Below are positions 28,648 through 37,270 of a DNA stretch of 64,000 nucleotides, piece by piece (position 1 is the first letter of the stretch; each line of letters begins with the position of its first letter). The translations under genes and the position numbers were made by a program. The notes beneath the pieces are model-generated. The model did not search any database and was not told where the DNA came from. It saw only the letters and a list, made by a program, of their open reading frames with translations. The stretch covers positions 1,612,001-1,676,000 of the forward strand of contig NZ_CP157428.1 of assembly GCF_041021895.1 (NCBI RefSeq), in the 5' to 3' direction. The DNA comes from Acinetobacter sp. XH1741 (lineage in GTDB: Bacteria > Pseudomonadota > Gammaproteobacteria > Pseudomonadales > Moraxellaceae).

Positions 28648-29538
28648 ATGTTAGATAGTAGGCAATGTGAAGCTTTTCTGGCTGTTGCAGAGGTTGGAAG
28701 CTTCGATGCAGCAGGAGAGCATTTATGTATAACGCCCTCTGCTGTATCATTACGTGTACAGGCATTAGAAAAATATTTAGGGCAGATTTTAATTATACGT
28801 GGTCGCCCAAGCGTGCTGACGCAAGCAGGGCAAATCTTACTGCAACATTTGCGTCATACAAGATTAATGGAGCAAAATTTATTACAAGGCTTAATGGGTA
28901 AATCATCTGAGTCAGAATTTTATAAAATTGCTTTGGCCTCAAATGCCGATTCATTAGCCACTTGGCTTTTACCCAGCATTCAGCAAACCTTGTTTAAAGA
29001 AAAAATAGTATTAGAGCTAAAAATTGATGATCAATCTCATACGCATACTTTGCTAGAAACAGGGCAAGTCAATGCATGTATATCGGCAGAAGAGCAAGTG
29101 ATGGCAGGTTGTTTAGCCCAGCCTCTGGGTAAAATGCGCTATAAAATGCTGGCATCGGCCGAGTTTGTGAACCACTGGTTTAGTGGGGGAATTAACCGAG
29201 AAACTCTAAGAAAAACTCCAGCAGTGATCTTTAATCATAAAGATTTAATGCATTCGGAAGTCTTATTGAAGGGCTATGGTTTACCGATGCAAAGTTATCC
29301 TTACAGTTTTATTCCGGCAACAGATGCTTTCGTTAAAGCAATTCAATTAGGTTTAGGTTACGGTATGGTGCCAGAGCTTCAAGTTCAGCCATTACTCGAA
29401 AATGGAACACTCATTGAGATTATGCCCGAGGCTCAACTTGATGTCCCTTTGTATTGGCACCATTGGAAAAGACAGTCGAAACAACTTGATGCACTGACCG
29501 AGACTATTGTCCAAGCAGCAAAACATGTACTGAGATAA
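28648..29538 (+). CDS. argP: LysR-family regulator, ArgP-like
   Basis: 296 residues from the ATG at 28648; a further upstream TTG start would translate through the direct repeats. The N-terminal helix-turn-helix reads LDSRQCEAFLAVAEVGSFDAAGEHLCITPSAVS in order, near the ArgP/IciA pattern, followed by SLRVQALEKYLGQILIIRGRP. The effector domain covers about 90-290. ArgP activates argO in response to arginine and lysine; here the two genes are divergent with about 100 bases between. Confidence 0.85.
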   Translation: MLDSRQCEAFLAVAEVGSFDAAGEHLCITPSAVSLRVQALEKYLGQILIIRGRPSVLTQAGQILLQHLRHTRLMEQNLLQGLMGKSSESEFYKIALASNADSLATWLLPSIQQTLFKEKIVLELKIDDQSHTHTLLETGQVNACISAEEQVMAGCLAQPLGKMRYKMLASAEFVNHWFSGGINRETLRKTPAVIFNHKDLMHSEVLLKGYGLPMQSYPYSFIPATDAFVKAIQLGLGYGMVPELQVQPLLENGTLIEIMPEAQLDVPLYWHHWKRQSKQLDALTETIVQAAKHVLR

Positions 29539-29541
29539 CGT

Positions 29542-29928
29542 TTAGATATTTCTGTCTGAATAAAAATTTGAAATATGCTGAATATAAAACTCTATATCTT
29601 GTGGTGAGTAACCTAAAAGTTGTCCGATCCTACGGTCTAAGCCTAAACGCTCTTTAAATTGAGTTTCTGTTAGTGATTTTTCAATACACATCACAAGCTC
29701 ATTTAAATCGGCTAAAGATGCATCTTTATAGATCAACATAATTGAAAAAGGAATAGGAAGAGAAGTTTCAATATCTTTACTGAGCATAGTTAAAGTACCT
29801 TGCTCAAGGTGCTTTAGAAATTTAATAGGTAATAAGTCATAAAATAAAGCAATCGGTTTATGACCAGAAAGTAATAATTCTAGTTCTTGCCCTTCATGGG
29901 GCCCAAGTTTGCCAAGCTGTTCAGCCAT
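29542..29928 (-). CDS. Conserved hypothetical protein
   Basis: 128 residues from the ATG at 29928, with AAGAG seven bases upstream; an in-frame TTG at 29967 is rejected. The sequence starts MAEQLGKLGPHEGQELELLL and ends NFYSDRNI. It is soluble, mixed alpha/beta and has no signal peptide, no cysteine-rich site and no recognised motif. The stop lies three bases from the stop of the convergent argP. I do not recognise a family. Confidence 0.7.
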   Translation of the reverse strand: MAEQLGKLGPHEGQELELLLSGHKPIALFYDLLPIKFLKHLEQGTLTMLSKDIETSLPIPFSIMLIYKDASLADLNELVMCIEKSLTETQFKERLGLDRRIGQLLGYSPQDIEFYIQHISNFYSDRNI

Positions 29929-30023
29929 ATCAATACTCTTGTTTTTATATTTAATATTATTATGCAAAATTCATGTACGATGATGAGATACTCTGTTTGT
30001 CATCACCGCACGTAATTAAAAAA

Positions 30024-30860
30024 TTAAGATTGTGTTAACTCAAGCGCACGTTGATAAGCAACTTTTTTCTTAATACCCGTTAAATCGGCCGCAAGTTGAG
30101 ATGCCGCTTTAACCGATAAATCTTGAAGTAAACGCTTTAAAAGCTCGTCTAATTTTTCTTGTTCTAGATCCGTTTTTTCCGGTGCACCGCCAATCACAAG
30201 AACAATTTCACCTTTTTCTTGGTTATGGTCATTTTCAATAAAACTAACCAAATCTTTTAAGGTCATTTTTTTGATGGTTTCAAACGTTTTTGTAATTTCA
30301 CGTGCAAAACCAACAGGGCGATTTTCGCCAAATACCTCAGCCATATTTTTTACGCATTCTAAAATACGGTGTGGGGCTTCATAAAAAATTAATGTCTGAG
30401 TTTCATTTTTTAGCTTTTCGAGTTGCGTAATACGTTGAGAGGCTTTAGATGGTAAAAAACCTTCAAAACTAAAACGGTCACTTGGTAAGCCTACAGCACT
30501 TAACGCAGCAATTGCAGCGCATGCACCTGGTACAGGCACGACTCTAATACCATGCTCTTGAGCGGCACGAACCAGTTTAAAACCGGGGTCACTAATAAGC
30601 GGTGTACCAGCATCACTGATCAAAGCAATATTTTCACCAGCAAGTAACTTTTGAACTAACTGATCAATTTTATTACTCTCGTTGTGGTCATGGCATGCGG
30701 TAAGTGGGGTAGATATATTATAGTGCTTGAATAATTGAGCCGACTGGCGTGTATCTTCGGCAGCAACAATAGAAACTGATTTTAAGATATCAATTGCACG
30801 GAAAGTCATATCATCTAAGTGCCCGATTGGGGTGGCTACAACAAATAACTGAGCACTCAT
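30024..30860 (-). CDS. rsmI: 16S rRNA 2'-O-methyltransferase RsmI
   Basis: 278 residues. It methylates the 2'-OH of C1402 of 16S rRNA with S-adenosylmethionine. Conserved motifs are the N-terminal LFVVATPIGHLDDMTFRAID, AAEDTRQSAQLF, the SAM-site ALISDAGTPLISDPG, VPVPGACAAIAAL and FYEAPHRI. The C-terminal region (about 225-278) carries a helical extension common in longer RsmI proteins. It is divergent from yraN, a conserved pairing. Confidence 0.95.
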   Translation of the reverse strand: MSAQLFVVATPIGHLDDMTFRAIDILKSVSIVAAEDTRQSAQLFKHYNISTPLTACHDHNESNKIDQLVQKLLAGENIALISDAGTPLISDPGFKLVRAAQEHGIRVVPVPGACAAIAALSAVGLPSDRFSFEGFLPSKASQRITQLEKLKNETQTLIFYEAPHRILECVKNMAEVFGENRPVGFAREITKTFETIKKMTLKDLVSFIENDHNQEKGEIVLVIGGAPEKTDLEQEKLDELLKRLLQDLSVKAASQLAADLTGIKKKVAYQRALELTQS

Positions 30861-31054
30861 TTGGTCTTACTCCGTACAGATAAACAATTTTAATGGGTTA
30901 GTGTACCCGAAATTATGTTTTTGGCGTGAACAATGTCAGCGGGCTTTTTATTTTCAAAAGTCATCTGCTTTGGATTTGCTCAATTCAAAAAATTAAAAAG
31001 GCATAGCACAAGCAATGCAGCGGACATACTTTTTAAATGGGGAAAACAATTATC

Positions 31055-31456
31055 ATGTTAGTGGCACAGCAACTCGGCCAATGGGCTGAACAAACGGCAT
31101 TGGATATTTTAAAAAAACAAAATTATGAATGGGTCGCCAGTAATTATCACTCACGCCGTGGCGAGGTTGACCTGATTGTAAAACGCGGTAACGAATTGAT
31201 TTTTGTTGAGGTAAAAGCGCGAGGGCAGGGAAATTATGGTCAAGCTTGTGAAATGGTCACTGTGAGTAAACAGAAAAAAATAATTAAAACAGCGATGAGG
31301 TTTTTACAGCGCTACCCATCTTATCAGGATTTTTATTGTCGTTTTGATGTGATTTGTTTTGATTTTCCACAGAAAATTGCAAAAACAGTACAGCAAGACT
31401 TTTCTAAATTCCATTATGATCTGCAATGGATCGAAAATGCATTTACTTTGGATTAA
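31055..31456 (+). CDS. yraN: UPF0102 / YraN-family endonuclease-like protein
   Basis: 133 residues from the ATG at 31055, which has GGGGAAAA upstream; the ATG at 31037 lacks a ribosome site. The PD-(D/E)XK-like core is visible: Gln18-Asn-Tyr segment, [14 protein letters not shown] (acidic Glu and Asp) and [10 protein letters not shown] (E-x-K). The cellular role of YraN is not established. In E. coli it sits between lpoA and diaA; here it is divergent from rsmI and followed by dolP. Confidence 0.88.
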   Translation: MLVAQQLGQWAEQTALDILKKQNYEWVASNYHSRRGEVDLIVKRGNELIFVEVKARGQGNYGQACEMVTVSKQKKIIKTAMRFLQRYPSYQDFYCRFDVICFDFPQKIAKTVQQDFSKFHYDLQWIENAFTLD

Positions 31457-31536
31457 GAGTTCATTACTCTTTTGACCAAGTTAAAAACTGATGTTTTATG
31501 ATCAAGCCAAGAAGAGATTGATAGGAGTCTGGTGGA

Positions 31537-32244
31537 GTGTTAAAACGTATTGCTGTAACGGCGCTTTGTGTCGCAAGTTTGTCAGGTTGCGCAAGTTTTA
31601 TTTCTGGTGGAACAGGTACAGCTCCAGTTGGAACAGATAGTGGTGTACGTAGTTTAGGTCAAGTATTCATTGATTCTTCAATTAAGCGTACAGCGAATAT
31701 TAATCTTTATAAGCTTGATCAGCGTTTCAAAGAGTCTCGTATTAACATCGAAAGCTTCCATAGCACAGTATTGTTAACAGGTCAGGTGCCAGATCCATAC
31801 TTGAAACAATTGGCAGAAGACAATGTTAAAGCAATGAGTGATGTAAAAGCCGTACATAACTATATTACGGTGGGTAACAAAGTTAGCTATAACACCATCA
31901 TGCAAGATGCGGGTGTAACTGCAAATACACGTGCTCTATTAATGAAAGCACCTGTTGTATCAGACAGTAAAGTATTGGTGCATACAGAAAATGGTGTTTT
32001 ATATGTGATGGGACGCTTAAACACAGCTGAAATTAATGATTTAAATAATGTGCTGCAAAACGTTGGTAACGTGACTAAAATCGTGACGCTTATTGATAAT
32101 ATTGATTTAGCACCAGCTCCAGCAGCAAATACTGCCAGCGCAACAACGACTCCGGTCATTAATAACGTTCTTGCTCAACCAACAGTTCAAACTCCTGTTG
32201 CAATTGATCCGGACCAAACAGAGCCAGCGTCTACTGCACAATAA
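31537..32244 (+). CDS. dolP: BON-domain outer-membrane lipoprotein DolP (YraP)
   Basis: 235 residues starting at GTG (31537) with a strong GGAG upstream. The lipoprotein signal MLKRIAVTALCVASLSGC has lipobox LSGC. Two BON domains follow (about 50-115 and 118-190), marked by VLLTGQVPDPYLKQLAEDNV and VLYVMGRLNTAEINDL. The last 40 residues are Pro/Ala/Thr-rich. DolP binds anionic lipids and helps maintain outer-membrane integrity. The tail is longer than in E. coli. Confidence 0.87.
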   Translation: MLKRIAVTALCVASLSGCASFISGGTGTAPVGTDSGVRSLGQVFIDSSIKRTANINLYKLDQRFKESRINIESFHSTVLLTGQVPDPYLKQLAEDNVKAMSDVKAVHNYITVGNKVSYNTIMQDAGVTANTRALLMKAPVVSDSKVLVHTENGVLYVMGRLNTAEINDLNNVLQNVGNVTKIVTLIDNIDLAPAPAANTASATTTPVINNVLAQPTVQTPVAIDPDQTEPASTAQ

Positions 32245-32247
32245 AAT

Positions 32248-33111
32248 ATGAATCTGATTGAACAATTACAAAGCAAAATTGAACAGGCGAGAACTCTTTA
32301 CAAAGAGTTCCGTCTATATGATTTGGGGAGCTTTGCTTTAAACCGTTTTACTCCAAAAGACGGCTTTGAGCAGGTTTTAAATGTGCGTTATGGCTTAAAG
32401 CCACGCCATCGTTTAGATATTTATCGTTCTGCAAAAAAATTACCACACCGACCACTCATTGTTTTTGTACATGGTGGTGCATGGCAACACGGTAATAAAC
32501 GGGACTATTTATTTGTTGGTGAAGCATTTACCAAAGAAGGTTATGACGTTGCCGTTATTAACTATCAGCTTGCTCCAAAAAATATTTTTCCAAGTTATGT
32601 GGATGACTTAACCCAAGCGTTAAATCATTTACACCAAAATCAAGAAAAGCTCGAAATATCGACAGAGAATGTTGTACTTATGGGACATTCGGCAGGAGCG
32701 TTTAACGTGATGTCTGCTGTTTATCACCCAACACCAAATACAATTCAATGTTTAGGCAATATTAAAGCAATTTTTGGTTTAGCAGGTCCTTATCATTTTG
32801 ATTATAATGGTGATCCACTTGCTGAAGATGCTTTTGATCAAAGCATTTCTTATCAGGAGGTGATGCCATATTATTTTGTAAATCAAAACAATATTAAGCA
32901 TTATCTTTTAATGGCTGAGAATGATCAGCTTGTAAAAAAAGAAAATACCTTTGATCTTGATCAAGCCCTAAGACAAAGTGGAAATCACAGTCATATTGCC
33001 GTGATTCCTAAAACAGGCCATATCACAATTTTGGCGAGCCTCTCGAGCTTTGTAAGTCATTACTTCAGAACGAAACGGACTATTTTGCATTTTCTCGATG
33101 AAGTATTCTAA
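32248..33111 (+). CDS. Alpha/beta-hydrolase, esterase/lipase family
   Basis: 287 residues, starting three bases after the dolP stop. The oxyanion-hole motif FVHGGAWQHGNKRDY (near residue 73) and the nucleophile elbow GHSAGAF (near 150) are typical of the hormone-sensitive-lipase/carboxylesterase group. The acid and base are probably Asp in AENDQL and His in KTGHITIL. No signal peptide is seen, so it is likely cytoplasmic. Substrate unknown; resemblance to kynurenine formamidase-type enzymes is only general. Confidence 0.82.
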   Translation: MNLIEQLQSKIEQARTLYKEFRLYDLGSFALNRFTPKDGFEQVLNVRYGLKPRHRLDIYRSAKKLPHRPLIVFVHGGAWQHGNKRDYLFVGEAFTKEGYDVAVINYQLAPKNIFPSYVDDLTQALNHLHQNQEKLEISTENVVLMGHSAGAFNVMSAVYHPTPNTIQCLGNIKAIFGLAGPYHFDYNGDPLAEDAFDQSISYQEVMPYYFVNQNNIKHYLLMAENDQLVKKENTFDLDQALRQSGNHSHIAVIPKTGHITILASLSSFVSHYFRTKRTILHFLDEVF

Positions 33112-33125
33112 AAAACATCTAGTTT

Positions 33126-33161
33126 TAAAAAGCGCAGATTACTTCGCTTGAGTAATCTGCG
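33126..33161 (-). terminator. Terminator overlapping the nudC 3' end
   Basis: An 11-bp perfect stem (33133-33143 with 33151-33161), loop of seven, followed on the minus strand by CTTTTT. One arm includes the last nudC codons. Confidence 0.8.
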
Positions 33162-33882
33162 TAATCATTGCGTGTGCAATACTGCCTTTAAATGGAATTT
33201 CAGGAAGCTGATCAAATTTAAAGAACTGTGCATCGGCAATTTCATCTTCTTGCAAAGAAATTTCGCCTGACTCATATTCAGCTCTAAACGCAATCATTAA
33301 ATTACTTGGGAATGGCCAAGGCTGGCTTGACATATATTGAATATTTTTGAGTTTAAGACCCACTTCTTCTAACGCTTCACGTTGTACAGCTTCTTCGAGT
33401 GTTTCACCGACTTCCACAAATCCTGCGATCAAACCATACATATTGGTTTTATTGTGAATAGATTTCGCCAATAAAATTTCATTATCACCTTTGGTAATGA
33501 TCGTGATAATGCATGGGTTTACACGAGGGTATTGGTGATAACGACAAGAAGGGCACACCATTGCATATTCAGTCGGGTGTACTTCGGTTGGGTGTCCACA
33601 GTGGCTACAAAACTTGTGGTTACGTCGCCATTCGAGCAATTGAACAGCACGACTCGCCTGTAAAAATTGCTCTTTTGACCAGTTGGAAATAAGTTGTCGA
33701 ATTGGAACGAGCTGTAAACCTTCGGGTATGGACTCTTCATTTAACAGGTCACGAGCAATGACCTGTTCATCATGACTGAAAAGCAAATCACTTGCTAACT
33801 TTTCGACTTTGGGTAATTGAAGGTTTTGGTCAACCAATAACTGTTGATGATGAAAAATATATGCAAGTGATAACTCAGACAT
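33139..33882 (-). CDS. nudC: NAD+ diphosphatase NudC (also RNA de-NADding enzyme)
   Basis: 247 residues. NudC hydrolyses NAD(H) to NMN(H) and AMP and removes NAD caps from RNA. The four-cysteine zinc site (CSHCGHP, then CPSCRY) lies at about residues 92-113, and the Nudix box GFVEVGETLEEAVQREALEEVG at about 155-177. The SQPWPFPSNLM signature specific to NudC follows. Its start overlaps the upstream FimL-like gene's stop by one base, so the pair is coupled. Confidence 0.95.
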   Translation of the reverse strand: MSELSLAYIFHHQQLLVDQNLQLPKVEKLASDLLFSHDEQVIARDLLNEESIPEGLQLVPIRQLISNWSKEQFLQASRAVQLLEWRRNHKFCSHCGHPTEVHPTEYAMVCPSCRYHQYPRVNPCIITIITKGDNEILLAKSIHNKTNMYGLIAGFVEVGETLEEAVQREALEEVGLKLKNIQYMSSQPWPFPSNLMIAFRAEYESGEISLQEDEIADAQFFKFDQLPEIPFKGSIAHAMITQITQAK

Positions 33883-35525
33883 TAAGCTGCCTTTTTTTGA
33901 AGTTGTTGACTACTAAGCAATGCTACATCAAACATGGATTGTAGAACAGGCTGTTTATTTTTTAAATTGTCAACTAACATATCTAGTCCAGCTAACACGT
34001 TAAAAATACAGTGAATCTGATCATGATTAAAAGGCTGATTTAGATCAATTTGCTGCTGTACAAATTTTGCTGTTTCAAGCAAAGCATTTTGTTGAACCGT
34101 ACTTCCTAAAAACTCAGCCGCACCCGCTAATTCTTTTAAAGAGCCTGCAATTGCTTCAATATTTTGTGTTGGATCGTTGGCATACAGTGTCAAACTTTGA
34201 CATACAAAATCGGTTAAATTTTTCGTCTCATTTAATAAAGTTTGATGTGCTTCGTCTAAACGATCTAGAGAAATATGCGTATTGTTGACACGAATTTGTA
34301 GACGATTAGATGAATAATGACGTACCAAAATACCAATTGAGTTCATGGCAGATAAAATGCTTTTCATGAGCTGCTGAGCGTAATTTTCATTACTCAATAT
34401 ATTCATCTGACTTAAACTACTCGCTTGCTGAGTAAGTTCTAAAGCAGCTTCATTTAAGTTAAGTAGTTTAAAGGTGTGAGCAAGCTGCATAAGATTCGTT
34501 TGCAGTTGTTGGGCCTTTTCTGGGGACATGTTTTGGTAGTTATATTCAATATCATTACGAATTTTGTTCATTTCGCTTAATATTAATTGGCTTACCGTTT
34601 GCATAGTATCAAAGTCTGGACCATACAAATGCTTGCTTAACGTTTTGAGTTGAGAGTCGGTAAGAAACTCATTGCCAATATCGAGTTGATTACGAATCTG
34701 CTGAGCAAAGTGATCTTCTTGTCCAATTACAATACTCAAAATATCTGCTAATACATTTAAACCCGCTTCAAAACTTTCAGGCGATGCTAAAAATAGGCTT
34801 ATTGCATTTTCAAGGTTAATGAATACACGCAAGCGTGCATCATTTAAAACAAGCTCATCAATATGATTAAAGGCAGCGTTAACCAATTGCCAATACTGCT
34901 GGCTTGGTTGACCATGAGCCATACTCACTAAATAGCTTCCAATGAGCTTAAATGCCTGAAACTCTCGGGCAGTTTCAGCTTTATTTAAAAACTGATAAAG
35001 AGATAATTTATAAAGTTGATGGATAAACTGAGTTCTTTCATTAATCAGAATTTCGGGTTGTGGCAACTCAAGTGAGCTTGTCGTAAGGTTTGAAGCAATC
35101 TGTTGGCCTGATGAAGTTAAAGGTTTGTTTAAAGCTTTTTCCAGATTATTTAGGGTGTCTAAAAGAAACTGAGGTACTTCGACTTCACGTAAACAAATAA
35201 ACTCAATATAGCGTTTCACCATGGTTGTGCCTTCACTTAAAGCAACAACGTCATCGGTATTGATGTGTTCTGGCTTCGCCATAATTTTTTGCATCAATTC
35301 AGCTGAATATTGAGTGATCTTTGCTAAATAGGGAATATCAATAAGGCGTAATACTTGAGTGCATTGCTTAAATTGTTCTAATGCATCATCAATACCAAAA
35401 GGGAGAGTCTGTTCTTCAATTAATGTGCTTACAGCGCCTTCCACCAGTTTTATTGAATTATCAATTTCATTTTTAATGATGAGTAAAGCTGTTGGATCAA
35501 ACTGAATCGAATTATGCCCAGACAT
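33882..35525 (-). CDS. fimL: FimL-like type IV pilus/twitching regulator
   Basis: 547 residues from the ATG at 35525, with AGGGG upstream. All-helical protein without signal peptide; segments such as LEQFKQCTQVLRLIDI and GSLKELAGAAEFLGS resemble degenerate Hpt-like domains of ChpA. FimL in Pseudomonas (PA1822) is homologous to the ChpA N-terminus, lacks the phosphorylatable histidine, affects cAMP and twitching, and is adjacent to nudC, as here. The assignment depends on that context and general resemblance. No catalytic motif is visible. Confidence 0.65.
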   Translation of the reverse strand: MSGHNSIQFDPTALLIIKNEIDNSIKLVEGAVSTLIEEQTLPFGIDDALEQFKQCTQVLRLIDIPYLAKITQYSAELMQKIMAKPEHINTDDVVALSEGTTMVKRYIEFICLREVEVPQFLLDTLNNLEKALNKPLTSSGQQIASNLTTSSLELPQPEILINERTQFIHQLYKLSLYQFLNKAETAREFQAFKLIGSYLVSMAHGQPSQQYWQLVNAAFNHIDELVLNDARLRVFINLENAISLFLASPESFEAGLNVLADILSIVIGQEDHFAQQIRNQLDIGNEFLTDSQLKTLSKHLYGPDFDTMQTVSQLILSEMNKIRNDIEYNYQNMSPEKAQQLQTNLMQLAHTFKLLNLNEAALELTQQASSLSQMNILSNENYAQQLMKSILSAMNSIGILVRHYSSNRLQIRVNNTHISLDRLDEAHQTLLNETKNLTDFVCQSLTLYANDPTQNIEAIAGSLKELAGAAEFLGSTVQQNALLETAKFVQQQIDLNQPFNHDQIHCIFNVLAGLDMLVDNLKNKQPVLQSMFDVALLSSQQLQKKAA

Positions 35526-35658
35526 AAAAATTCCCCTTTGCAAAAAAAATCAATTGTTATATTCGTCATGGCTCAATAGTTTGAGCTAAAAATCTATATA
35601 ACTAATATAACTTAACTTGCAAAAGGGGAAACTAAAAAAACACTAGAGAATCAAAAAA

Positions 35659-37038
35659 TTATTTTGCAAAAAGGCAAGGTTCTCCATATTTTTTCTCAAA
35701 TTCTTTGACCCAAGTCTCATGTATGTTTAACTCTTCATCCGAAGGATAAATGATGGGTAAATCAATTTGAACACGGGTTCTTTTGGTATTTTGCTGGTCT
35801 TTTTCACTTTGAGATAATGCATCCATATCAAAGGAAACCTGACCACCTGTCATTGCCAAGTAAACATCAGAAAGAATTTCAGCATCGAGTAACGCACCAT
35901 GGAAGGTACGGTCACGTGCTGGAATCTCATAACGTCTCACTAAGGCATCGAGTGAGTTTTTCTGTCCAGGGTGTTTATTTTTTGCGAGTGCTAACGTATC
36001 AGTAACTTCACAAACTTCTGAAAGAGCAGGCAAACCAACGCGCTTAAACTCCATGTCCAAGAAGTTCATATCGAAGGTTGCGTTATGAGCGATAATTTCT
36101 GCGCCTTTTAGATACTCAAACAAAGTATCTGCAATGTCGGCATACAGAGGTTTGTCTTTTAAGAAATCATCACTGATACCGTGAATGTTTTCTGAATCTC
36201 CCACAGGTTTTTGCGGGTTAATATAAATGTGAATTGAGCTGCCCGTAAGCTTACGGTTAATCATTTCGATCGCGCCGACTTCAATAATGCGGTCGCCATC
36301 TTGGAAATAGAAACCTGTCGTTTCCGTATCGAGAATGAGTTGTCGAGGGCCTTGCAGCTTAAGCTTTGCTTCGGTAACAACAATCTGTGGATGAATATTG
36401 CTAGTTTGCTGCTTTGTTTCTTGCTCGACAGCTTCAACCTCATTCATTTCTTGGTCCACACTTATCATCTCAACTTCTTGTGGTTGCTCAAGAGCGATAT
36501 CTTCATCTTCGGATGTTTCAACCAGATCAAATCCGAACGGATCATCTAGCAACCAGTCCTGTTCAGGCTTTTTTATATCTTGCGGTACAGCTACAGACTG
36601 TGGTTGCTTGAGTTCTTGAGCAGTTTTGTCTGCACCTAAGTTTGCAAGTTGGTCTGCCATTTCATTGCCAGTATGTCCAGCGTGGCCTTTAATCCAATTC
36701 CACTCAATATTTCTACCTGCGCAAACAGCATCAAGTTTTTGCCATAAGTCAGGATTTTTAACATCTTTCCAATTTTTCTTTTTCCAACCATGAATCCATT
36801 CTGTAATGCCTTGTTTCACATAATTTGAGTCTGTCCAGACAATTAATTGTGCATCGGGTGGGCAAAAAGAAACGCCTTCAATAGCCGCTGTAAGTTCCAT
36901 ACGGTTATTGGTTGTGTCGGGTTCGCCGCCAAATAATTTATGTTCACCCTGTTCAGTAATGACATATGCACCCCAACCGCCTAAACCGGGATTGCCACGA
37001 CATGCACCATCAACATACAGTGTGATTGTTTGAGACAT
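35659..37038 (-). CDS. rnhA-dnaQ: Fused RNase HI / DNA polymerase III epsilon (proofreading) subunit
   Basis: 459 residues from the ATG at 37038 with AGG upstream. Residues 1-140 are RNase HI, with catalytic Asp10 (LYVDGACRGNPG), Glu48 (NNRMELTA), Asp70 (WTDSNY) and Asp129 (NEMADQLAN). An acidic linker of about 85 residues follows. Residues 230-410 are a DnaQ-type DEDDh exonuclease: LILDTETTG (Asp237, Glu239), HNATFDMNFLD and FHGALLDAEIL. GGQVSFDM aligns with the clamp-binding GGQTSM.F of E. coli epsilon. E. coli has rnhA and dnaQ as adjacent divergent genes; here they form one chain, so primer removal and proofreading activities would be stoichiometric. Confidence 0.95.
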   Translation of the reverse strand: MSQTITLYVDGACRGNPGLGGWGAYVITEQGEHKLFGGEPDTTNNRMELTAAIEGVSFCPPDAQLIVWTDSNYVKQGITEWIHGWKKKNWKDVKNPDLWQKLDAVCAGRNIEWNWIKGHAGHTGNEMADQLANLGADKTAQELKQPQSVAVPQDIKKPEQDWLLDDPFGFDLVETSEDEDIALEQPQEVEMISVDQEMNEVEAVEQETKQQTSNIHPQIVVTEAKLKLQGPRQLILDTETTGFYFQDGDRIIEVGAIEMINRKLTGSSIHIYINPQKPVGDSENIHGISDDFLKDKPLYADIADTLFEYLKGAEIIAHNATFDMNFLDMEFKRVGLPALSEVCEVTDTLALAKNKHPGQKNSLDALVRRYEIPARDRTFHGALLDAEILSDVYLAMTGGQVSFDMDALSQSEKDQQNTKRTRVQIDLPIIYPSDEELNIHETWVKEFEKKYGEPCLFAK

Positions 37039-37270
37039 AAATCGAAACCTAAACTGAAAGAAAAAGAGCTGAATATGGTGTATTGTATACGCAAAAAGTT
37101 CGGTTCCATCGTTACAAAGCAAGCTTTTTTTAATTTCTTGTAACATTTCCATGCAAATGACATTAAATTATTGCCTTGTCTATCCTGCATGCTTTACTAC
37201 AATGGCATCGAAGACCTAGGGTTTGTGGGCAGACCCCAAGAAATATTACGCGAGTTGTTTGGAAGTTTTT

